Assembly: GCA_902763365.1 (NCBI GenBank)
Contig: CACWRT010000016.1
Location: 1 to 34,368 of the forward strand
DNA from: an uncultured Ruminococcus sp.
GTDB lineage: Bacteria; Bacillota; Clostridia; Oscillospirales; Acutalibacteraceae
DNA: 34,368 nucleotides
Direction: 5' to 3'
Below are positions 26,630-34,368 of the stretch, piece by piece. The notes below the pieces were generated by a model. That model saw only the letters and a program-made list of their open reading frames with translations. It was not told the DNA's origin and ran no database searches. The stretch's first letter is position 1. Every line of letters starts with the position of its first letter. The position numbers were made by a program, and so were the translations under genes.

Positions 26630-28774
26630 TTATTTAACTGTTGCAGTAAAGAACTTTTTAACTATCGTCCCGCTGCTGTCCTTAACGTCAATGCGGATAT
26701 CGTATGTGCCTGTTGCTGTGGGCTTGAATCTTGCGCTTGCAGTTGTCTGGAATTTTTCGCCTAAAAGCTTCCAGTTTGTGTTTGCGCTGCGCTTGAAATA
26801 GAATGAATAGGTATAGGGTTCGCCTTTGCCGCCTACTGCCTTGCCTACCATCGGGATAGCCGTACCGAGATTAATGCTTGTTCTGCCGACTACGGATACA
26901 TTTGTAAGCTCAAGCTCCTTCACTGCTTTTACGGTAAAGAGTTTTTCTGATGTTGTTCCTTCGCTGTCCTTTACTATGACCTTTATGTCATATTCAGCTT
27001 CTGCTGTCGGTGCAAATGCTACGCTTGAGGTAGTTCCCCATTCTGTACCGAGAGTTTTCCAGCTTGTGTTTGTGGTTCTCTTATAGTAGTAAGCATAGGT
27101 ATAGGGACTCTTTCCGCCGTTGGCAGACGCTGCTATACGAACCTTGTCGCCTATCTGTACGATATCGCTGTTGATAACTGATGTGTTTACAAGGGGAGCA
27201 GTTTCAGTAACTGTTACGGTGCAGCTTCCCTTTTTGCCGTTGCTGCTCTTTGCGTATACTGTACAGCTGCCTTTTCCTACAGCTGTAACTGTACCGTCCT
27301 TAACTGTTGCAACAGTCTTGTCACTCGTGTACCATGTAAGAGTCTTGTCTGTAGCATCGGCAGGTGTGATAGTTGCTGTAAGTGCCGCTGTCTTGCCCTT
27401 CTGAAGTGTAAGAGCTGTTGAACTGAGTCTGATCTTTGTAACCTCAACTACGGGAGAATTGTCAATAAATGTCAGACCGTTATCATTTGCATACTTTTCA
27501 CCAACACTGCTCTTGCTTGCGGTGATAGTGAAATCGGGAAGGTACTCATCATCGCCGCCATTCTTGTCTGTTGATCCGAGTGCATAATCCTCTATTGTTT
27601 CCACAGTATCGGGAAGTGTAACGCCTTTAAGCAGTGGAGTATCCTCAAAAGCAAATTTTCCTATACTAATAAGACTGTTACCTAATGAAACGGAAGAAAG
27701 CTTTTCGCAGTCATAGAATGCGCACTTGCCTATAGTCTGTACCGAATCCGGAAGAGTTATACTTTCCAGTTTTTTACAAGCATAGAAAGCATACTTTTCT
27801 ATAGTTTCAATACTATTGCCGAAAACAACCTCGGACAATTCCTCACAGCAGTCGAACGCCTCATAACCAATATATGTCGCTGTATCCGGAAGGGTGACTT
27901 TGGTAAGTGTTTCATTGTTTTCAAAGGCATTGTCCTGGATACCGGCAACTGTATGACCGTAAATTTCTGACGGTATAACAAGCTCTGTTCTGAGTCCGCT
28001 GTATCCGGTGATATATGCGCTGTTGTCATCTCTTATACCATAGCTGAGGAATGGTTCAAATGTAAAGCTGTTATCTGAAGCATACTTTTCCGCTGTCGAA
28101 CCGATCTCACCACGGATAACGAAGTTGTTAACAGGAGTATATGTTGAATTTGCATATTTATAACCGAAAGCATGTTCGCTTATTGACGTTACAGATTCCG
28201 GAATATCGGCAGAGGTAAGCGCTGTGTTCGTAAAGGCATTTTTTCCGATCGTTCTGACCCCGTCATTAAAGGGGAATTTGTCAAGCGCCGTGCAGCCGTA
28301 GAAAGCACCCATGCCGATAGTCTTTACTGAACCGGTACTGTTAATTGTTTTAAGACTTGTACAGAATTCAAAGGCATATCTTCCGATACCGGTTATTGAT
28401 GAAGGAAGATTTATTGTTTCCATCTTGCTTGCGCCGTAAAAAGAGTAGCCGGGAATAGATGTGTATGTTGAAGGAATTGTGACAGTCACAACAGAACTTC
28501 CGTTGAAAGCATAGCCTTTTATGGATGTAACTTTTTTCCCATCCAGATATGAAGGCAGGAGCAGGGTCTTAGCTGTTCCGTTATACTTAGTTATTGTGAC
28601 AGTATCGTCTGAATTGATTTCATACTCATAATTTCCAGATGTTTCTGCTGCTGATGCAGTTATCGTGCTTTCTGGTACGAATACCGGCAGGGTAACTGCC
28701 GTACTTCCCACAAGCGCCGCGCACATGGATATTGCTAAGATTTTTTTGATGGTATACTCATATTTCTCAACCAC
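26630..28774 (-). CDS. BspA-like leucine-rich-repeat surface protein with Ig-like domains
   Basis: An exported protein of about 714 residues. A signal peptide (IKKILAISMCAALVGSTAV, cleavage expected after ITASA) is followed by LRR_5/BspA-type repeats (about 50-430) with the pattern TIGKCAFYDCEKLSSVSL, a BIG_2 Ig-like domain (about 444-525; LQKGKTAALTATITPADATDKTLTWYTSD is its hallmark) and two Ig-like domains with YAYYYKR and YSFYFKR (531-714). No LPXTG, membrane anchor or dockerin is seen at the C-terminus. The start is uncertain: no candidate has a good ribosome site. GTG 28774 gives a normal signal peptide; GTG 28828 would lie about five bases after the start expected from the TATAAT at 28845-28840. 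BspA-type proteins bind host or cell-surface ligands. Confidence 0.85.
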   Translation of the reverse strand: MVEKYEYTIKKILAISMCAALVGSTAVTLPVFVPESTITASAAETSGNYEYEINSDDTVTITKYNGTAKTLLLPSYLDGKKVTSIKGYAFNGSSVVTVTIPSTYTSIPGYSFYGASKMETINLPSSITGIGRYAFEFCTSLKTINSTGSVKTIGMGAFYGCTALDKFPFNDGVRTIGKNAFTNTALTSADIPESVTSISEHAFGYKYANSTYTPVNNFVIRGEIGSTAEKYASDNSFTFEPFLSYGIRDDNSAYITGYSGLRTELVIPSEIYGHTVAGIQDNAFENNETLTKVTLPDTATYIGYEAFDCCEELSEVVFGNSIETIEKYAFYACKKLESITLPDSVQTIGKCAFYDCEKLSSVSLGNSLISIGKFAFEDTPLLKGVTLPDTVETIEDYALGSTDKNGGDDEYLPDFTITASKSSVGEKYANDNGLTFIDNSPVVEVTKIRLSSTALTLQKGKTAALTATITPADATDKTLTWYTSDKTVATVKDGTVTAVGKGSCTVYAKSSNGKKGSCTVTVTETAPLVNTSVINSDIVQIGDKVRIAASANGGKSPYTYAYYYKRTTNTSWKTLGTEWGTTSSVAFAPTAEAEYDIKVIVKDSEGTTSEKLFTVKAVKELELTNVSVVGRTSINLGTAIPMVGKAVGGKGEPYTYSFYFKRSANTNWKLLGEKFQTTASARFKPTATGTYDIRIDVKDSSGTIVKKFFTATVK
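26633..27184 (-). repeat. C-terminal Ig-like domain pair, copy shared with 30457-31005
   Basis: The encoded 184 residues differ from those at 30457-31005 at only about two dozen positions by hand alignment, and long DNA stretches are identical. The match begins at NTSVINSD and runs to the final FTATVK, so it is a module shared by two exported proteins. Confidence 0.88.
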
Positions 28775-28880
28775 TTTCTTTGAATTTTTTAAGCCGATAA
28801 TAATGAGCATAAAGTACTTCGTATGCACGATTGGAGGTCATTATACATTTTTGCGTAAACGATACAGATTATCTTTGACG

Positions 28881-30377
28881 TTAATGATAAACAAAAGAAA
28901 TTGTGTTGCTGCAGTCAATATAACCCCCGGCTTCTGAAGAATATACCTCCATACTAACGGTATATGTTGTATTTTTAATAAAATTATTTTCCCATATCCA
29001 ATCAGGGATAGTCATTTCATTTTCGGCAGATCTGCTTAATTTCTGAACACCGTTTTCCTTTATTACCCAAGCTAAATTTTTGTATTTACCCTCCGGTAAC
29101 TCTGTACGCTGTACCTGACCCTGTTCATTTACAAAAACTGTTACAAGGCTATTGTCGGAATTGGTCTGCCGAACTCTTTCATTAGATGTGGGATATGATT
29201 CCTTTTCGCCGTTGACTATGATATTCAGTTCGCAGCTGTCAAACAGACAGCTGCCGCCGCCCCATCCCAGCAGTGCCGCAGAATTATTACGATCACCTTT
29301 TACAATGCCGTCTATATGAAGATTGCTGAATTCTTTAGTACCATTACATTCTCCGCCTAATATACCGACGTTACGTAATCCTTTGACCCTGGCTTTGTGC
29401 ATAGTCAGGTTTTTTACGGTCAGGGAACTAACATAACCTGTCAATCCTGCGTGAGATTCACGCACTATTATCTTCATGTTATTGAGTTCATGATCCTGAC
29501 CGTCAAAATAAATTGAAGTTGATACGGATTCGCCTTTGATATTATGCCAACCCATAGGCGACCAGTCATAACCTTTCAGATCAATATCATTTTCCAGAAA
29601 AATTCTAAGTGAACCGCCTATCACATTGGAATAATATACAACGCCTGCCAATTGCTGCACAGTACTGACATGGAACTCGGGAGCATTTTTCTTTGCCCAT
29701 TCCTTGTCTGCTATTTTCATAATATCGCCTGTATCAGACATCCGCTCCCAGTCGGATTTATATAGGGTCTTATCACTCTCATAAGAATATTCCTCTACAT
29801 CCAGTCCCATCGCCGAACCGTAGGTGTAAATATCAAGAAGCACATATATCCCGTTTCCCTGAGGAACGAATGAAACAGTATGCTTTTCTGTATCTACCGA
29901 AGCGTTACCTACAAAGCTGTATACCTGACTATCTTCATCCAAATAAAACAGTCTGATATTATTTTCGGGTACACCTCTTAATTCATCGGGATTATAAATA
30001 ATCGCAGCAGTCATGTTTTTTACATCATCATCCGCCTCGAGCTTAACAGGTGTACCGATCAGCCCTACAGTAGCATTGAAAAAAACATTCGCATCATAAG
30101 GGTACATATCAGCCTTATCTCTCAGTATGCCTGTGCAAGTCCCCGATAATTCCAGTCGTGACAACTGAGGCTTTTCAATATTGTCTATATAATGCCGGAC
30201 TATCTGTGGATGCTCGGTTTCCTCCGAAACTTTCGGTTCATAGCTTATTTCTTCAGCATAGCTTTTCGACGGACTATCAAAAGCTTTCTCCTGCTGCCGG
30301 AATCCGATCTGCTGACAGCCTGCCGACAATGCCACAGCAAGTATGAGACATCCTGTTGTTATAGCTTTCGTTTTCAT
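28881..30377 (-). CDS. Lipoprotein with GLUG/beta-helix-like core
   Basis: The 498-residue protein starts with a textbook lipoprotein signal, ITTGCLILAVALSAGC, so it is anchored outside the membrane by Cys21. The N-terminal part (about 60-190) is beta-rich without a recognised family. The central part (about 250-395) has FHVSTVQQLAGVVYYSN, IFLENDIDLKGYDWSPMGW and YFDGQDHELNNM followed by NVGILGG-type turns, the pattern seen ahead of GLUG motifs in adhesins with a right-handed beta-helix. The tail (about 410-498) is another beta-rich domain. The ribosome site is poor (AAGCGGG region). It lies between the two Ig-domain surface protein genes on the same strand and is probably transcribed with them. 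Confidence 0.78.
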   Translation of the reverse strand: MKTKAITTGCLILAVALSAGCQQIGFRQQEKAFDSPSKSYAEEISYEPKVSEETEHPQIVRHYIDNIEKPQLSRLELSGTCTGILRDKADMYPYDANVFFNATVGLIGTPVKLEADDDVKNMTAAIIYNPDELRGVPENNIRLFYLDEDSQVYSFVGNASVDTEKHTVSFVPQGNGIYVLLDIYTYGSAMGLDVEEYSYESDKTLYKSDWERMSDTGDIMKIADKEWAKKNAPEFHVSTVQQLAGVVYYSNVIGGSLRIFLENDIDLKGYDWSPMGWHNIKGESVSTSIYFDGQDHELNNMKIIVRESHAGLTGYVSSLTVKNLTMHKARVKGLRNVGILGGECNGTKEFSNLHIDGIVKGDRNNSAALLGWGGGSCLFDSCELNIIVNGEKESYPTSNERVRQTNSDNSLVTVFVNEQGQVQRTELPEGKYKNLAWVIKENGVQKLSRSAENEMTIPDWIWENNFIKNTTYTVSMEVYSSEAGGYIDCSNTISFVYH

Positions 30378-30453
30378 GTTTTACAGCCCGCTTTCTTTTT
30401 TCACTGAATTTTTCCGACTGCTTACCTTATGCCTTGTACATAATAATCCGAAC

Positions 30454-33400
30454 TTACTTAACCGTCGCTGTAAAAAGCCTTTTGACTACGTTTCCGCTGC
30501 TGTCCTTAACATCAATGCGGATATCATATGTTCCTGTTGCTGTGGGCTTGAATCTTGCAGATGCTGTAGTGCTGAACTTATCGCCCAAAAGCTTCCAGTT
30601 TGTGTTTGTACTGCGCTTGAAGTAGAACGAATATGTGTAGGGTGCTTTACCGCCTACTGCCTTGCCAACCATCGGAATAGCTGTACCGAGATTAACGCTT
30701 GTTCTGCCTACTACAGATACATTGGTAAGCTCCAGCTCTTTGAAGGCTGTTACTGTAAAGAGTTTTTCTGCCTTGTTGCCCTGGCTGTCCTTTACAATAA
30801 CCTTGATATCATAATCTGCTTCTGCCGTAGGTGCAAAGGCAACACTTGAAGTAGTTCCCCATTCTGTGCCAAGAGTTTTCCAGCCTGTATTTGTGCTTCT
30901 CTTGTAATAATATGCATAGGTATAAGAACCGCTGCCGCCGTTTGCGGATGCTGCTATACGGACTTTATCGCCTACCTGTACCTTGTCGCTGTTTATTACG
31001 GATGTGTTATTGAGAGTGTTCTTTTCATTTACGGTAACTTTGAAGGTTTTTTCAACCTGCTGTCCGCTGCTGTCCTTGACAATAGTTTTTACATCAAATA
31101 CTGCCGCAGAAGTAGGTGTCAGCTCTGCGCTTGTTTTTTCCGTAAACTCTGTGCCTATCTTTTTCCATGAGGTATTTTCTGCTCTCTTGTAATAATAAGC
31201 ATAAGTGTAAGGACCTTCGCCGCCGCTTGCAGCGCCCTTGATAACTATTTTTTCTCCGACAGTTACAGACGCTGATGCAACAGTGGAATCATTGACTACA
31301 GGTTCTTCCTTAACTTCAAGAGTAAACAGCTTTTCCGCTGTCTGTCCGTAATCATCTTTTACAACGATCTTCAGATCATAAACTCCGATGTCTTTTATGC
31401 TGAGATCATAAGTATTCGATGATCCAAATTCATAGCCAAGAGTCTTCCAGTTATTATCGGACTGCTTCTTATAATAGTATGCGTACTTATAGGGAGCTTT
31501 TCCGCCCTTTGCCTCTGCTCTCATGGTCACCTTTTCGCCGGGCTTTGCTTTTGCGGAATCAACCGTTGAATTATTGACAAACTCTTCAAGATCTTCGGCT
31601 TCAAATGTCAATGTAACATCGGAATGTTCATTATTTACATCAACAGCCGCCACAGTAACCTCATAAGTTCCTGCCTGCTCTGCTTTGATCTCAAAATCAA
31701 GTCCGTAGTATACTCCCGGCTGATAATATGTTTCACTTCCGTCAGGCGCTTTTACAACAATAACGTATACATACGGTCCTATTCCTCCGACTGCCTGCGC
31801 ATTGAGTGTTACACTGCCGCCTTTGTATGTCGTGCTTGTTTCGAGCTGGGAAAGGTTTACAACACTGCTGTAAATCAGAGGATGGGTAGCGCATCCCGGA
31901 CGTGAGAATGTATCAGCAGGGTCTTTGTCCAGCGCAATAAGGAGATAATTGAAGTATGAACTTTTTGAAGTAAATACAATATTCTGGGACTTATTGCCTG
32001 TCAGAATGGTCTTATGATTTCCGTAGGCCTTAAATGCAGTGCTTGCGCCGCCCTGTGTGAAATCTCCCTGAAGCTCAAGAGTACCGTTTCTGATAACATT
32101 ATCCGAGTCACCGTAAACAGGCTGAGTATAGAAATCTCCGCCTACCTTCATGTAATCATTGGGATGAGTCATATGCAGATCGGCAGATGCAGATGAATAT
32201 GATACGATATTCCCTTCTTCATCATATTTAGGTGAACGAAGCTCATAGTTGCCGCTTATATCAAGCTTGCCGCCCGAAAGATAAAGTGAACCGCCGTGAT
32301 GCAAATAGCTGCCTTTTACATTTAAATTACCGCCGACAGTTACTTTTCCGTTCTGGGTCATATCGCCGTCTACTTCAAGGGATGAGCCTGTAAGATCAAT
32401 TTGACCGTACTGTTTAAAATTACTTAACTTTGCGCCAGTCTGCGCAGCAAGAATACGACCCTTGATATCAACATCGGGATTTGATGAATCGGTATAGAGA
32501 AGTGTTCCGAAGCCGCTGCTTCCGGGACTGCCGAATACTACAGTCTGCTTTTTATCACCTGTGAATACTACCTTATGTTCCTTAGCCGCGTCAAATGCTG
32601 TTTCTGCGCCGCCCTGTGTGAAATTGCCCTGAAGCTCAAGCGTACCGTTTGTCAGGATGGTATGGGAATTGCCGTAAAAAGGATAAAAATAAAAATCTCC
32701 GCCAACCTTCATGTAGTCGTTTTCATCCTGCATCTGAACAGCCGCATCTGTGGATGTATATGAGGTTATTTTTCCATCATCGTCATACTGCGGCTGGCGC
32801 ATATCGTAATCTCCGCCGATATCCAGTCTGCCGCCTGCAAGTTTCAGATAATTCCGGTAATGGGTATATTTCCCGCCTACTGTCAGATTGCCGCCTACGG
32901 TAACATTGCCGTATTCTGTCATATCGCCTGTTACAGTAAGATCGCCGCCTGTCAGATCAAGACTGCCGTACTGTACGAAATTTTTAAGTACCGAACCTGT
33001 CTGAGCCGTAAGAATACGACCTTTAACGATATCTACATCAGGATTTGCAGTCTTTGTAGTGATGAGCTTTGCAAAGCCGCTGCTTCCGGGGCTATTGAAT
33101 GTGACCGTCTGAGTCTTTGTTCCCGTGAAATAAACCTTGTGATTATCTTTTGCATCGAATGCTGTATCTGCGCCGCTCTGTGTGAAATTGCCTTTAAGCT
33201 CAAGAGTTCCGTTTGTCAGGATAGTATGGGAATTTCCGTATACCGGCTGGATGTAGAAATTACCGCGTACCTTCATGTAGTCACTCTTTGACTGCATCTG
33301 AATGGCAGCATCTGCGCTTGCATAATATGTCTTGCCTTCCTGATCCTTCTTTGGAATACGCATATCATAATCTTTATAGATATCCAGTCTGCCGCCCGAA

Positions 33401-34368
33401 AGAGACAGATATCCGCCGTATTGTGAATACTTTCCCTTAACAGTAAGCTGTCCGCCTACGGTAACATTTCCGTTCTCGGTCATATCTCCGTTTACCGTCA
33501 GATCCGCACCCGTTAAATCAAGTTTACCGTATTGAACAAAGCTCTTTAAAACAGAACCGGGTGATACAGTAAGTATACGGCCCTTTGTTATTACTACATC
33601 GGGGTTAGCCTCATCACCTGCTAAAAGCTTCGCAAAGCCGCTGTTTCCCGCAGAGTTGAATGTGACCGTCTGGGTCTTGCTGCCGGTGAAGATGACCTTA
33701 TGTTCGTCTTTTGCGTCAAATGCTGTATCTGCGCCGCTCTGTGTGAAATTACCCTGAAGTTCAAGCATTCCGTTTGTCAGGATAGTTTTTGAGTTGCCGT
33801 AAACAGGATAAATATAAAAATCTCCGCCTACCTTCATGTAGTCGTTTTCATCCTGCATCTGAACAGCCGCATCTGTGGATGTATATGAGGTTATTTTACC
33901 GTCCGCATCATACTGCGGTCGGCGCATATCATAATCTCCGCCGATATCCAGTTTGCCGCCTGCAAGTTTCAGATAATTGTTGTAATGGGTATAATTTCCG
34001 CCTACTGTCAGATTGCCGCCTACGGTAACGTTGCCGTATTCTGTCATATCGCCTGTTACCGTAAGATCGCCGTCTGTCAGGTCAAGACTGCCGTACTGTA
34101 CAAAATCACTGAGTACCGATCCCGACTGTGCGCTGAGGATCCTGCCCTTTGTTATATTAACAGCCCGGTTTGCATTATATGCTGTAATAAGTTTTGCAAA
34201 GCCGCTGCTTCCCGCAGAGTTGAATGTAACCGTCTGGGGCTTATTTCCGGTGAAGATGACCTTATGTTCATCTTTTGCGTCAAATGCTGTATCTGCGCCG
34301 TTCTGTGAAAAATTGCCCTGAAGTTCAAGCGTTCCGTTTGTCAGGATAGTTTTTGAGTTGCCGTAAAC
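30454..34368 (-). CDS. Giant repetitive beta-solenoid adhesin-like protein with five Ig-like domains (5' end beyond window)
   Basis: The frame is open to the last base of the window, so the N-terminus is missing; 1304 residues are visible. The ATG at 34047 is internal: the residues before it continue the same repeat. The visible part begins with four and a half tandem units of 187-188 residues, each with GTLELQGNFTQ, HKVIFTGSKTQTVTFNS, KGRIL, LDLTGGDLTVTGDM, NVTVGGNLTV and SDYMKVGGDFY-like strands, typical of a beta-solenoid. Then follow five Ig-like domains of about 90 residues (roughly the last 480 residues), four with the YAYYYK or YSFYFK signature. There is no LPXTG or hydrophobic tail. 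Probably a cell-surface adhesin or matrix protein; the ligand is unknown. Confidence 0.87.
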   Translation of the reverse strand, partial: VYGNSKTILTNGTLELQGNFSQNGADTAFDAKDEHKVIFTGNKPQTVTFNSAGSSGFAKLITAYNANRAVNITKGRILSAQSGSVLSDFVQYGSLDLTDGDLTVTGDMTEYGNVTVGGNLTVGGNYTHYNNYLKLAGGKLDIGGDYDMRRPQYDADGKITSYTSTDAAVQMQDENDYMKVGGDFYIYPVYGNSKTILTNGMLELQGNFTQSGADTAFDAKDEHKVIFTGSKTQTVTFNSAGNSGFAKLLAGDEANPDVVITKGRILTVSPGSVLKSFVQYGKLDLTGADLTVNGDMTENGNVTVGGQLTVKGKYSQYGGYLSLSGGRLDIYKDYDMRIPKKDQEGKTYYASADAAIQMQSKSDYMKVRGNFYIQPVYGNSHTILTNGTLELKGNFTQSGADTAFDAKDNHKVYFTGTKTQTVTFNSPGSSGFAKLITTKTANPDVDIVKGRILTAQTGSVLKNFVQYGSLDLTGGDLTVTGDMTEYGNVTVGGNLTVGGKYTHYRNYLKLAGGRLDIGGDYDMRQPQYDDDGKITSYTSTDAAVQMQDENDYMKVGGDFYFYPFYGNSHTILTNGTLELQGNFTQGGAETAFDAAKEHKVVFTGDKKQTVVFGSPGSSGFGTLLYTDSSNPDVDIKGRILAAQTGAKLSNFKQYGQIDLTGSSLEVDGDMTQNGKVTVGGNLNVKGSYLHHGGSLYLSGGKLDISGNYELRSPKYDEEGNIVSYSSASADLHMTHPNDYMKVGGDFYTQPVYGDSDNVIRNGTLELQGDFTQGGASTAFKAYGNHKTILTGNKSQNIVFTSKSSYFNYLLIALDKDPADTFSRPGCATHPLIYSSVVNLSQLETSTTYKGGSVTLNAQAVGGIGPYVYVIVVKAPDGSETYYQPGVYYGLDFEIKAEQAGTYEVTVAAVDVNNEHSDVTLTFEAEDLEEFVNNSTVDSAKAKPGEKVTMRAEAKGGKAPYKYAYYYKKQSDNNWKTLGYEFGSSNTYDLSIKDIGVYDLKIVVKDDYGQTAEKLFTLEVKEEPVVNDSTVASASVTVGEKIVIKGAASGGEGPYTYAYYYKRAENTSWKKIGTEFTEKTSAELTPTSAAVFDVKTIVKDSSGQQVEKTFKVTVNEKNTLNNTSVINSDKVQVGDKVRIAASANGGSGSYTYAYYYKRSTNTGWKTLGTEWGTTSSVAFAPTAEADYDIKVIVKDSQGNKAEKLFTVTAFKELELTNVSVVGRTSVNLGTAIPMVGKAVGGKAPYTYSFYFKRSTNTNWKLLGDKFSTTASARFKPTATGTYDIRIDVKDSSGNVVKRLFTATVK
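30457..31005 (-). repeat. C-terminal Ig-like domain pair, copy shared with 26633-27184
   Basis: Encodes the last 183 residues of the giant repeat protein. It is nearly identical to the end of the leucine-rich-repeat protein, which points to recent duplication or gene conversion. Confidence 0.88.
32082..34368 (-). repeat. Tandem 561-564-bp coding repeats
   Basis: The landmark TACCGTTT/TTCCGTTT (reverse complement of the GT-LEL codons) occurs at 32082, 32643, 33207, 33768 and 34332, giving periods of 561, 564, 561 and 564 bases. Loss of single codons explains the 3-base alternation. The array probably continues past the window edge. Confidence 0.93.

Noticed and set aside
30454-30475. A sortase or dockerin signal at the end of the adhesin
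   Set aside because: The protein ends in FTATVK directly after the Ig-like domain, with no LPXTG, hydrophobic segment or dockerin repeat.
32575-34028. Repeated plus-strand open frames opposite the giant adhesin gene
   Set aside because: They repeat because the coding strand repeats; they are Cys-rich, lack ribosome sites and are antisense shadows.
34045-34047. ATG at 34047 as the start of the giant repeat protein
   Set aside because: The 107 codons upstream to the window edge are open and encode the same repeat, so the gene is truncated by the window.

Overview
The window looks like chromosomal DNA of a low-GC Gram-positive anaerobe of the class Clostridia, probably Ruminococcus or a close relative. 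This is an inference from an intact sporulation sigma factor (SigK), an ANTAR-type regulator, a BspA-like leucine-rich-repeat surface protein, Ser/Glu-rich lipoproteins, AGGAGG-type ribosome sites with occasional GTG/TTG starts, and consensus TTGACA-17-TATAAT promoters. No phage, insertion sequence, CRISPR array or rRNA gene was seen.

Layout. Positions 1-496 hold no convincing gene but carry an interspersed repeat and a strong hairpin. From 497 to 1736 a small HD-domain protein overlaps a PF06541-type membrane protein; sigK converges on this pair. A tRNA-Gly(GCC) gene with its own promoter and a small membrane protein follow. From 3657 to 9616 lies a one-direction run: murC, then a polyamine cluster of speD, a speA-type decarboxylase, speE and a carboxy(nor)spermidine dehydrogenase gene. 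Next come a DUF3592-like membrane protein with a YDPN-repeat tail and, on the minus strand, a large lipoprotein. An operon of a beta-propeller/HD-GYP membrane sensor and an iron-dependent alcohol dehydrogenase follows. A TtcA-like tRNA thiolase then converges on a second lipoprotein.

From 26010 down to 18607 on the minus strand is a compact operon: an ANTAR regulator with a degenerate receiver, carA, a carB-dapF gene fusion, and pyrG. The carB reading frame runs without a break into a complete diaminopimelate epimerase, so one 1347-residue polypeptide joins pyrimidine/arginine precursor synthesis to cell-wall/lysine synthesis. I regard this as the most unusual feature of the window.

After about 600 bp of repeat-rich intergenic DNA, the right end (26630-34368, minus strand) encodes three exported proteins: a leucine-rich-repeat protein with Ig-like domains, a lipoprotein with a GLUG/beta-helix-like core, and a very large repetitive adhesin-like protein that runs off the window. 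The first and last share an almost identical pair of C-terminal Ig-like domains. The adhesin is built of 561-564-bp tandem units with a higher-order 1125-bp period.
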